This document shows, piece by piece, positions 27,241-34,832 of a stretch of 64,000 nucleotides of DNA. Position 1 is the stretch's first letter. Each line of letters begins with the position of its first letter. Made by a program: the position numbers and the translations under genes. Source of the stretch: Nitrogeniibacter mangrovi (GTDB lineage Bacteria > Pseudomonadota > Gammaproteobacteria > Burkholderiales > Rhodocyclaceae); assembly GCF_010983895.1 (NCBI RefSeq), contig NZ_CP048836.1:372001-436000 (forward strand). Reading direction: 5' to 3'. The notes beneath the pieces were generated by a model. It saw nothing but the letters and a program-made list of their open reading frames with translations. It searched no databases and had not been told where the DNA came from.

Positions 27241-28017
27241 ATGAGTCACACGGTGCTCCCCCTGCTCGTCGGCCTGCGCGAACGGCTGCGCTTCCACGCC
27301 GGGCTGGGCATGCTCGGCGTGCTCGGGCTGGGCTGGTTTCCGCTCGCGAGCCTGCTGCATCTGGTCCTGCCCGCGCGCCTGGGGCGGCCATTGGGGCGGC
27401 GGGCGATCCGCTTCGGCTTCGATGTTTACCTGCGCTGGCTCAGTCTGATCCGGGCCTGCCGCTTCGAGCTCGACGCCCTCGACGCGCTGCGTGACGGCGG
27501 CCCGCTGATCCTGGTGGCCAACCACCCCTGTCTGATCGACGCGCCGCTGATCCTCTCGCGCCTGCCGGACGTGGCCTGCGTGATGAAGACCGCGCTGATG
27601 CGCAACCCGCTGTTCGGCGGCGCGGCGCGCCTGGCCCGCTATGTGCGCAACGAGCCGTCGGTGGGCATGGTGCTCACGGCGGTGGAGAACCTGCGCGCCG
27701 GCAGCCACCTGCTGCTGTTTCCGGAAGCCACCCGCACCGTCGCCAAACCGCTCAACCGCTTCACGCCAAGTACCGCGCTCATCGCCCAGCGCGCGCAGGT
27801 GCCGGTGCAGACCCTGATCATCGAGACCGATTCGGCCTTCCTGTGCAAGGGCTGGCCGGTGTTCCGCCAGCCGCGCATGCCGATCCGCTACCGGGTGCGC
27901 CTCGGCGAACGCTTCGACCCGCCCGGCGACGTGGCCGAATTCACCGCCCGCCTCGAGGCCTACTTCACCCGCGCGCTGGCCGAATCCGCCATGGCGCCCC
28001 CCGTGCCCTGTCCATGA
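27241..28017 (+). CDS. PlsC-type acyltransferase
   Basis: A 258-residue membrane-associated lysophospholipid acyltransferase-like enzyme. The catalytic HX4D motif is NHPCLID and the acyl-binding FPEATRT motif follows about 65 residues later. One or two N-terminal hydrophobic segments suggest a membrane anchor. In aryl-polyene clusters such enzymes attach the polyene acyl chain to a glycerol or sugar carrier. It begins 12 bases after the MipA-like gene and overlaps the glycosyltransferase start by 4 bases. Confidence 0.9.
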   Translation: MSHTVLPLLVGLRERLRFHAGLGMLGVLGLGWFPLASLLHLVLPARLGRPLGRRAIRFGFDVYLRWLSLIRACRFELDALDALRDGGPLILVANHPCLIDAPLILSRLPDVACVMKTALMRNPLFGGAARLARYVRNEPSVGMVLTAVENLRAGSHLLLFPEATRTVAKPLNRFTPSTALIAQRAQVPVQTLIIETDSAFLCKGWPVFRQPRMPIRYRVRLGERFDPPGDVAEFTARLEAYFTRALAESAMAPPVPCP

Positions 28018-28772
28018 TGCCGCCGTCCACCACCCATCTCGTCGTCATCCCGAGCTACAACCCCGGCCGCGTGGTGTTCGACACCGTGCGCGCCGCGCGG
28101 GCGCACTGGGCGCCGGTGTGGGTGGTCGTGGACGGCAGCACCGATGGCACCGGCGAACAGCTCGAGGCCCTGGCGGCGGCGGACGATGGCCTGCGGGTGC
28201 TGCGCCTGGCACGCAACAGCGGCAAGGGCGCGGCGGTGCTCCATGCGCTCGATGCGGCTGCGGCCGAGGGCTTCACCCATGTGCTCACCATGGATTCGGA
28301 CGGCCAGCACCCGGCCCATCTCATCGGCGAATTCATGGCCGCCTCGCAGGCCCGGCCGGAGGCCATGATCCTCGGCAAACCGGTGTTCGACGCCAGCGCG
28401 CCGCTGCTGCGGGTGCGGGGACGCAAGGTGTCGAACGCCTGGGCCGACCTGGAGACCCTGTGGGCCGGGATCGGCGATTCGCTGTACGGCTTCCGCGTCT
28501 ATCCGGTCGCGCCGCTGCGCGCGATCATGCACGGGCAACGCTGGATGCGTCGCTTCGATTTCGACCCCGAGGCGGTGGTGCGCCTGGCCTGGCGCGGCGT
28601 CAGGCCGCTCAACCTGACGGCGCCGGTCAAGTACCTGAGCGCGGCCGAGGGCGGGGTGTCGCACTTCAACTACTGGCGCGACAACAAGCTGCTCACCTGG
28701 ATGCACACCCGGCTGTTCCTGGGTTTCCTCTTGCGCCTGCCGGTGCTGGCGTGGCGGCGCCTGCGCGGCTAA
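28014..28772 (+). CDS. Family 2 glycosyltransferase
   Basis: A 252-residue GT-A fold transferase of the dolichol-phosphate mannosyltransferase type. The nucleotide-binding start (VIPSYNP), the VVVDGSTDGT loop and the DXD-like MDSDGQHP are visible. No transmembrane tail beyond a hydrophobic patch near the C-terminus is seen. Together with the neighbouring acyltransferase it probably makes the glycolipid head of the pigment. Its last bases overlap the end of the convergent PAP2 gene (4 bases). Confidence 0.88.
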   Translation: MMPPSTTHLVVIPSYNPGRVVFDTVRAARAHWAPVWVVVDGSTDGTGEQLEALAAADDGLRVLRLARNSGKGAAVLHALDAAAAEGFTHVLTMDSDGQHPAHLIGEFMAASQARPEAMILGKPVFDASAPLLRVRGRKVSNAWADLETLWAGIGDSLYGFRVYPVAPLRAIMHGQRWMRRFDFDPEAVVRLAWRGVRPLNLTAPVKYLSAAEGGVSHFNYWRDNKLLTWMHTRLFLGFLLRLPVLAWRRLRG

Positions 28773-29455
28773 CGGCTCAGGCGCCCGTACCAGGCCAGCG
28801 ACCCCCAGGCACCCAGCCCCCCCAGGACGAGGCCGCCGAGCATGTCGATGGCCACGTGCTGCTTGATCGCCAGGGTCGAATACACGATGGCCACGCCCCA
28901 TAGCAGATTGGCCAGGCGCAGCGCGCGCGGCGCGCCCACTTCCGCCAGCAGCCGATGCAGCCACAGGCCGGAGAACAGCGCGGTGGCCACATGCATCGAC
29001 GGGCAGGCGTTGCCGGTCGCGTCGATGCCCTGCAGCAGGGCCATCTCCGGCGTGTTCGCCAGATCCACCAGATGGGGCGGGACCGCCGTGGGCCAGAGCA
29101 CGAAACTGCCCAGACCGAGCACGCACACCGCGCCGATGGCGATGCCGTAGCCCACCAGCGCGCGGCGCGTCTCGATGAAGGCCGGCGGCAGCGACACATA
29201 CAGCCACAGGGACAGGTAGGCGGGCAGCCACACGGTGGAGAAGGGCACGGCGCGGTCCAGCGCGGTCAGCGGCATCACGGTGGGCGGGACGCGCGGATTC
29301 TCCAGCAGCCAGAAGTAGGCGACGAAGAAGGCGGTGATGTAGACCGTGGTGCCCACGGCCTTGAGCGGGGCATGGCGGCGGGTGCGCGCGAACAGGCGCC
29401 CGAACCAGCCCGGGGCGGGCAGCGCGGCGGTGGCGACGGTGCCGGCCGGTCTCAA
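28769..29455 (-). CDS. PAP2-superfamily membrane phosphatase
   Basis: About 228 residues and about six membrane helices. The phosphatase motifs are CPSMHVATAL and KQHVAIDMLGG (catalytic His residues), as in the inositol-phosphotransferase/PAP2_3 type; the first motif is poorly defined. It may dephosphorylate a lipid-phosphate carrier of the pigment pathway. No ATG is available; the TTG at 29455 lies across the ketoreductase stop and would be used by translational coupling. It is the last gene of the minus-strand pigment unit. Confidence 0.8.
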   Translation of the reverse strand: MRPAGTVATAALPAPGWFGRLFARTRRHAPLKAVGTTVYITAFFVAYFWLLENPRVPPTVMPLTALDRAVPFSTVWLPAYLSLWLYVSLPPAFIETRRALVGYGIAIGAVCVLGLGSFVLWPTAVPPHLVDLANTPEMALLQGIDATGNACPSMHVATALFSGLWLHRLLAEVGAPRALRLANLLWGVAIVYSTLAIKQHVAIDMLGGLVLGGLGAWGSLAWYGRLSR

Positions 29456-30174
29456 ATCATCCCGCCATTGACGGAGATGATCTGCCCGGTGATGTAGGCG
29501 GCCTGGTCGGAGGCCAGGAAGCCCACCAGGTCGGCCACTTCCTCGGGCCGGCCGGCACGCTTCATGGGCACCAGGCGGGCGAGGGTCTCGGGTGGGAAGC
29601 TGCCCGCACTCATGTCGGTCTCGATCACGCCCGGCGCCACCGCATTGACGGTGATGCCGCGGCTGGCCAGCTCCAGCGACAGGGTCCGGGTGGCCGAATG
29701 CAGGGCGCCCTTGGCGGCAGCGTAATTGGTCTGCCCCCGATTGCCGGCGATGGCCGCCACCGAGGTGATGGTGATGATGCGCCCCCAGCGGGTGCGGATC
29801 ATCGGCATCGTCAGCGGCTGGGTGACATGGAAGAAACCGTTGAGGTTCACGTCGATCACCCGCGTCCATTGGGCGTCGGACATGCCGGGGAAGACCGCGT
29901 CGTCATGGATGCCGGCGTTGTTCACCAGGATCTGCACCGGGCCGCCCTCGAGCAGGCTGTCGATCGCCGTGGCAGTGGCTGCTGCATCGGTGACGTCGAA
30001 GCAGACCACCTCGGCCGAGCCGCCTTCGGCCCGCAGCGCCTCGGCCAGGGTATCGGCGGCCTCGCGATGGCGGTTGGCATGGATGAGGACATGGCAGCCG
30101 TCGGCGGCGAGGCGGCGGCAGATGGCGGCTCCGATGCCGCCGCTGCCGCCGGTGACCAGGGCGCGCCGGCTCAT
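29452..30174 (-). CDS. 3-ketoacyl-ACP reductase (FabG-like, aryl-polyene KR)
   Basis: A 240-residue short-chain dehydrogenase. The NADPH motif TGGSGGIG, the NNAGI motif, the catalytic Ser (TSVAAIAG) and the YAAAK Tyr-Lys pair are intact. In an aryl-polyene pathway it reduces the beta-keto group after each extension, like ApeQ. It overlaps the dehydratase gene upstream by 4 bases. Confidence 0.93.
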   Translation of the reverse strand: MSRRALVTGGSGGIGAAICRRLAADGCHVLIHANRHREAADTLAEALRAEGGSAEVVCFDVTDAAATATAIDSLLEGGPVQILVNNAGIHDDAVFPGMSDAQWTRVIDVNLNGFFHVTQPLTMPMIRTRWGRIITITSVAAIAGNRGQTNYAAAKGALHSATRTLSLELASRGITVNAVAPGVIETDMSAGSFPPETLARLVPMKRAGRPEEVADLVGFLASDQAAYITGQIISVNGGMI

Positions 30175-30638
30175 GCCGCGTCTCCGGCTGCGCCCGGCAG
30201 CCGGGGGGCGACGATCACCGCGGCGCGGCCGCGCAGCAGCACCTGGCCGTCGGCGGAGACCTCGAAGCGGTAGAGGATGGTGGACTCGTTGCCCGACAGG
30301 CGCTCGGCCTCCACGCACAGCGGCGCGTCGATGGTGTCGAGCCGGTCCACGAGCAGCTCGACCCCGCGCACGCTGGCGAGGAAGCCCACGCGGGGGCGCT
30401 CGGTCGGCGGCTGCAGGATGGCGCCGTGCACGGCCATGGCCTGGGCGGCGTACTCGACGCCCACCGCGGCGCCGAGGCGCTCGCCGTTGCGCAGCGGATG
30501 GGCCGGATCGCGATGACTGCTGGCGCGACAGCGAATGCGCGCCTCGTCGCAGGCCTCCACCGTGTCGAGCAGGCACATGCTGCCGGTGTGGGGAATCCGG
30601 GTGGCGATCCAGTCGCGGTCGTGGATCGGCGCGCTCAC
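30171..30638 (-). CDS. Hotdog-fold dehydratase (ApeP-like)
   Basis: A 155-residue hotdog protein. It begins with IPHTGSMCLLD, then has GVEYAAQAMAVHG with the helix that usually holds a catalytic acid. Such 150-residue proteins act with a smaller partner as beta-hydroxyacyl-ACP dehydratase in aryl-polyene clusters. The GTG start at 30638 overlaps the previous stop. The partner (small hotdog) is the gene at 38660-38965. Confidence 0.85.
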   Translation of the reverse strand: MSAPIHDRDWIATRIPHTGSMCLLDTVEACDEARIRCRASSHRDPAHPLRNGERLGAAVGVEYAAQAMAVHGAILQPPTERPRVGFLASVRGVELLVDRLDTIDAPLCVEAERLSGNESTILYRFEVSADGQVLLRGRAAVIVAPRLPGAAGDAA

Positions 30639-31450
30639 GCGGCGGCCTCGATGTCGATGCCCAGGTGGCTGCCCGCCAAGTGTTCGAGCACGCAGCGCTG
30701 GCGGTGGCCGCCGTTGAGGATGCGGGCCACGCCGGCGAGCAGGGGCAGGGCGCGGCCGGTGGGAATGCCGGTGCGCAGATGCTCGAGCCGGGCGTCGGCC
30801 AGCGTGCTTGGCGTGGTGTCCTCGATCTGCATCGTCAGCCGGGCGATGTCGTTCCAGCCCGGCATGCGCGCCAGCACCAGGCCCACGCCCATGGCGTCGA
30901 CAATCGGGCGTGCTTCGCTGAGGGGGTGGGGATAGGGCGCGTCGTAGCTCACCAGCAGGATCTGCTCCAGCCCCTCGGCCTGCAGCTGCACCACCGCCTC
31001 GAGCAGGCCGGCGGCGAAGCTGCCGTCGTAGGCCGACACGATGGTGGACGGGGCCTGGGCACCGGTGGCGATGCCCCAGTAGCCGGAGGCGGCGTTGTTG
31101 ACCGAGTTGTGGAAGCGGGTCGGCGAGATCAGCCGGTCGTCCGAGGCCAGGGTCTCGCAGATGGCGTGGCAGTTGTCGCCATCGCCGCCCGAGGAGGCGA
31201 ACACCGAGCTCAGCGTCGCCGGATCGACCGTGGCCGCGGCGCAGGTCTGCAGGCCGGTGGCGATGGCGAGCTTGACCACCTTGCCGACCCGGCGCCGTTC
31301 CGCGGGTGGCAAGGCGCTCAGCGCCGGGATGACCGTGGGGGTCGCCTCCGGCGCCGTGCGCGTGCTCAGACGGGCGAGCAGCGCGGGCCAGTCGTCGAAG
31401 CCCGGGCCGATGGCGCCGACGGCGCGCAGGCTGGCGTGCAGGGTGCTCAT
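30635..31450 (-). CDS. Ketosynthase chain-length factor-like protein
   Basis: A 271-residue protein with the beta-ketoacyl synthase fold, shorter than a full ketosynthase. Where the catalytic Cys should be there is SVNNAASGYW, with no Cys, so it is not a catalytic ketosynthase. Such proteins form a heterodimer with a true ketosynthase in type II systems and set the chain length. Its ATG overlaps the stop of the true ketosynthase upstream (31447-32652), which is probably its partner. Confidence 0.87.
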   Translation of the reverse strand: MSTLHASLRAVGAIGPGFDDWPALLARLSTRTAPEATPTVIPALSALPPAERRRVGKVVKLAIATGLQTCAAATVDPATLSSVFASSGGDGDNCHAICETLASDDRLISPTRFHNSVNNAASGYWGIATGAQAPSTIVSAYDGSFAAGLLEAVVQLQAEGLEQILLVSYDAPYPHPLSEARPIVDAMGVGLVLARMPGWNDIARLTMQIEDTTPSTLADARLEHLRTGIPTGRALPLLAGVARILNGGHRQRCVLEHLAGSHLGIDIEAAA

Positions 31451-32652
31451 GCGTCCTCCCGGGCCAGGATCAGGCTGGCGTTGGTGCCGCCGAAACCGAA
31501 TGAGTTGGAGAGCACGCGGGTGAGCCGGGCCGGTTCGCTGGTGCGCTGCAGCCGGATCGGGATGGCCGGGTCGGGGGTTTCGAGCCCCACGTTGGCGGGC
31601 AGCAGGCCGTCGTTCAGGGCGATGGCGCAGATGACCGCCTCCAGGCCGCCGGCGGCGCCCAGGGTGTGGCCGGTGGCGCCTTTGGTGGAACTGGCCGCTA
31701 CCCGGTCGCCGAACAGCGCGGCGACCGCCGTGCCCTCGGCGGCGTCGTTGCTGGGGGTGCCGGTGCCGTGCAGGTTGATGTAGTCGATCCGGTCGGCCGT
31801 CAGACCGGCCCGGGCCAGCGCGGCGCACATGGCCTGATGGGCGCCACGGCCCTCGGGGTGGGGCGAGGACATGTGGTGGGCGTCGCTCGATTCGCCATAG
31901 CCGAGCAGGACGATGCGATCGTCCGCGGCGGTCGGTTCGCGGGTGAGCAGGCCGAAGGCGGCGGCCTCGCCGATGGAGATGCCCTTGCGCCCGGCGTCGA
32001 AGGGGCGGCACGCCTGCGGCGCGGTCAGCTCCAGCGAGTTGAAGCCGTACAGGGTGGTCAGGCACAGGGAGTCGACCCCGCCGACGACGGCGGCATCGAC
32101 GACGCCGGTGGCGATCATGCGCTGGGCGGCGGCGAACACCTTGGCGCTCGACGAGCAGGCCGACGAGACCACGAAGGCGGGGCCATGCAGCCCGGCGGCG
32201 GCGCGCACGAAGTCGGCCACCGAAAACACGTTGTGGCTGCCCTGGTAGTTGTAATCGGCCGGCAGGGCGCCCGAGGCCGGATCGCGCCGACGATACGCCT
32301 GCTCGGTATCGAGGATGCCGGCGGTGCTGGTGCCCAGGAACACGCCGATCCGCTCCGGCCCCCAGCGGTCGGCGGCGGCGCGTACGGCCTCGAAGAACCC
32401 GTCCTGCTGCAGGCCCAGCCACGCGAGGCGGTTGTTGCGGCAGTCGAAATGGGCCAGATCCGGCGGCAGCCGTACCCGGTCCACGTCGGGCACCTCCCCG
32501 ATCCAGGTGGCCAGGTCCACGGTCTCGAACGCGCAGGGTGCCAGGCCGCTGCGCGCGGCCGACAACGCGGTGCGCATCGGCGCCAGGCCGGTGCCGATGC
32601 AACTCGTTGCGGTGTAGTGACTCAGGTGCAGGGGTTTCACGGCGCGGGTCAT
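31447..32652 (-). CDS. Beta-ketoacyl-ACP synthase (KS), aryl-polyene type
   Basis: A 401-residue ketosynthase. The nucleophile is in SSACSSSAK (about residue 166), the two His residues are in NLHGTGTPSND and KGATGHTLGA, and the end is SNSFGFGGTNASL. It should extend the growing polyene and probably pairs with the chain-length factor downstream. Start choice is uncertain: ATG 32652 (used) or 32670; neither has a clear ribosome site. Confidence 0.93.
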   Translation of the reverse strand: MTRAVKPLHLSHYTATSCIGTGLAPMRTALSAARSGLAPCAFETVDLATWIGEVPDVDRVRLPPDLAHFDCRNNRLAWLGLQQDGFFEAVRAAADRWGPERIGVFLGTSTAGILDTEQAYRRRDPASGALPADYNYQGSHNVFSVADFVRAAAGLHGPAFVVSSACSSSAKVFAAAQRMIATGVVDAAVVGGVDSLCLTTLYGFNSLELTAPQACRPFDAGRKGISIGEAAAFGLLTREPTAADDRIVLLGYGESSDAHHMSSPHPEGRGAHQAMCAALARAGLTADRIDYINLHGTGTPSNDAAEGTAVAALFGDRVAASSTKGATGHTLGAAGGLEAVICAIALNDGLLPANVGLETPDPAIPIRLQRTSEPARLTRVLSNSFGFGGTNASLILAREDA

Positions 32653-32671
32653 CGGTGGGTGTGTGCGCATT

Positions 32672-33412
32672 CTAGCAAAGCACCCCGCGGGCATCGTGTC
32701 GATCGGGCGTGGCGCGGGCGATCAGCAACACGTTGGCGAATGGCGTGCCCCGGCTCATCGGTGCGATCTCGACGGTGAAGCCGCGGGCTTCGAGCAGATC
32801 GATCCAGGCGGCGAGCGGACGGGGGTGCAGGCCCGTCGGGCGCCGCCCGCGCGCGAGCAGGACGGCCCGGTCGGTCAGGTCGGCGATGCGGAAGCGCCAG
32901 CCGGCGTCGGCATCGCCGACCCGCAGCATCAGGACGCCACCGGTGTCGAGGGCACTACGCGCCTTGTCGATGGCCGCGACCTGGGCGTCCGGATCCATGT
33001 AATGCAGCACGTCGAGCAGCATGACGCGGTCGGCGCGACCGAAGGCCGCCGTGCGCAGATCGCCCCGCTCCACCCGGGCATCGGGCGGCAGCGCTCCTGC
33101 GCTGCGACGGACCTCGCGCAGGTCCAGTTCGATACCGCGATAGTGGCTGAAGCGGGCAACCGCGGGCCAGTGCGCCGGCAGCGCGCCGGTCGGCTGCAGA
33201 TGGGCGGCGGCGTCCAGCCAGTTGGCCAGCAGGCCCTGGCCGCAGCCCAGGTCGAGGATGCGGGTGGGGGCGGCGAACAGGCCCGTCTGGATCAGGCCGG
33301 CGAAGATCGGGTCGCAGGCGAGCTTGCCACGGGCGAAATGCCAGGCGAACGGGCCCCGGGGCCGGTAGGGGGCCGCGGCCCGCGCGACCAGCGGCGTCAG
33401 CGCGAAGCTCAC
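32672..33412 (-). CDS. SAM-dependent class I methyltransferase
   Basis: A 246-residue Rossmann-fold methyltransferase. The SAM-binding motif I ILDLGCGQG and a following acidic residue (IELD) are present, as is MLLDVLHY. It could methylate the aryl hydroxyl of the pigment, a modification known in this compound family, but this is inference. The GTG start at 33412 overlaps the deacetylase stop by 4 bases. Confidence 0.83.
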   Translation of the reverse strand: MSFALTPLVARAAAPYRPRGPFAWHFARGKLACDPIFAGLIQTGLFAAPTRILDLGCGQGLLANWLDAAAHLQPTGALPAHWPAVARFSHYRGIELDLREVRRSAGALPPDARVERGDLRTAAFGRADRVMLLDVLHYMDPDAQVAAIDKARSALDTGGVLMLRVGDADAGWRFRIADLTDRAVLLARGRRPTGLHPRPLAAWIDLLEARGFTVEIAPMSRGTPFANVLLIARATPDRHDARGVLC

Positions 33413-34218
33413 CCGATGGCCTGCGACAGGGTGACCGGCGTGAGCCCGGCGGCGTCGCAGCGGGCGAGCAGGCGCGGCAGCACCGCCAGGATGACCGGCT
33501 CGCCGGTGGCCGCGCAGCGGGCGGCGTGGCCGTCGTGCAGCAGCAGGATGTCGCCCGCCGCCAGGTGCCGGGTCAGGCGCGCCAAGATCGTGTCGGCGTT
33601 CGTCTCGCGGGTGTCGAAGCCGCGCCGGGTCCAGCTCGCCAGGTGCAGCCCGAGGCGGGCCAGGACCGGTTCGAGAAAGGGGTTTCGCAGGCCCGCGGGG
33701 GCGCGGAAGAAGGCCGGCGCGCGTCCGCCCAGTGCGTGCAGGGTCGCCTGGGCGGCGCCGATTTCACGGGTCAGCGCGGCCGGGCCGAGCAGTGAGAAAT
33801 GGTGGCGGTGGTGTTCGCTGTGGTTGCCGAGCTCATGGCCGCGGCGGACGATCTCGGCGATGAGCGCCGGATGCGCGCGCGCCCGGGTGCCGATGCAGAA
33901 GAAGGTGGCGCGGGCGCCGTGGGCCTCGAGCACGTCCAGCACCGCCGGCGTGACCGCCGGATCGGGGCCGTCGTCGATGGTGATGGCGATCTGGCGGCGG
34001 GCGGCGGCGGTGGCCGGCAGGCGGATCCGGTTGGGGCCCAGCCAGGTGCTGCGCGGCCACAGGCCGACGGCGGTGATGAGCCCGTGGTTGAGGATCACCG
34101 CGCCCAGCGCCCAGGGCCAGGCGGCCGGGGCGAGCGCTACGCCGGCGAGCGCCGCGACATGCAGCAGCGCCGAGCCCCACAGCAGCGCTCCGGGCCGCCA
34201 CGGTCGCGGCGAGTTCAT
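33409..34218 (-). CDS. Polysaccharide deacetylase-family protein (NodB domain)
   Basis: A 269-residue protein with an N-terminal membrane region (about residues 12-50) and a NodB domain. Motif 1 is TIDDGPDP (catalytic and metal Asp), motif 2 is GNHSEHHRHH (metal His), and motif 3 RAPAG follows. All required residues appear present. In this operon it could deacetylate a sugar on the pigment lipid or a cell-wall partner; that is inference. Start ATG 34218 was chosen for the 4-base overlap with the upstream hydrolase gene. Confidence 0.86.
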   Translation of the reverse strand: MNSPRPWRPGALLWGSALLHVAALAGVALAPAAWPWALGAVILNHGLITAVGLWPRSTWLGPNRIRLPATAAARRQIAITIDDGPDPAVTPAVLDVLEAHGARATFFCIGTRARAHPALIAEIVRRGHELGNHSEHHRHHFSLLGPAALTREIGAAQATLHALGGRAPAFFRAPAGLRNPFLEPVLARLGLHLASWTRRGFDTRETNADTILARLTRHLAAGDILLLHDGHAARCAATGEPVILAVLPRLLARCDAAGLTPVTLSQAIG

Positions 34219-34832
34219 GGCCGCAGCCCCGTGGCGAGCAGGCGGTCCCACAGCTGTCGCCAGGTGGGCCAGTCATGGCCGCCGTCGACGGTGGCGACCC
34301 GGTCCGGCGGCAGCACCTCGGCCATGAGCGCATGGCCGGGGGCGAAGCGGTCCTGGCGACCGTAGCCGAGCCACACCGGCGGTGGCTGCCGGCGCGCCAG
34401 GGTCTGCAGCGCCCGCCAGCCGCGCAGCTCGCCCTCGTCCGGCGCGAGGCCGCCGGCGTCCCAGTGGCGCAGGCCGCCGGCCGCGGTGATGGCGCCGGTG
34501 ATCATCCGGTTGCCCGGGTAGGGGGCCAGCAGCACGAGGCCGTCCACGCCGTCCGGGTAGGTGTCCGCGTAGGTCAGCGCGGTGAGTGCGCCGATGGAGA
34601 TGCCGCCGAGCAGCAGGCGACGCACTCCGGCGCGCCGGGCCGGGGCGATCACGGCCTCATGCAGGGTGTGCACCAGGGCGCCGCTGGCCACCGCGTTCAG
34701 ATCGGTCGGGTGGGTGTGCAGGTCCACCCCCGCGGCGCGGGCGGCGGCGTCGAAGCCATGGGTGAGGAAATCGGCGGGGGTGTCGTAGGCGCCGGGCAGC
34801 AGCACGACCCGGGTGTCGGCGGGGAGGCTCAT
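34215..34832 (-). CDS. Alpha/beta-hydrolase fold protein
   Basis: A 205-residue hydrolase. The nucleophile elbow is GGISIG (a G-x-S-x-G), the acid is in GRQDRFA and the His is in DGGHDWPTW, so the catalytic triad is complete. Likely an esterase or thioesterase acting on the polyene product. It has no signal peptide. It overlaps the MMPL exporter gene stop and the deacetylase start by 4 bases each. Confidence 0.82.
   Translation of the reverse strand: MSLPADTRVVLLPGAYDTPADFLTHGFDAAARAAGVDLHTHPTDLNAVASGALVHTLHEAVIAPARRAGVRRLLLGGISIGALTALTYADTYPDGVDGLVLLAPYPGNRMITGAITAAGGLRHWDAGGLAPDEGELRGWRALQTLARRQPPPVWLGYGRQDRFAPGHALMAEVLPPDRVATVDGGHDWPTWRQLWDRLLATGLRP

Noticed and set aside
29500-30600. A second longer frame extending the ketoreductase upstream
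   Set aside because: It reads through the dehydratase gene in another frame; the ATG at 30174 with a 4-base overlap gives the standard short-chain dehydrogenase start.
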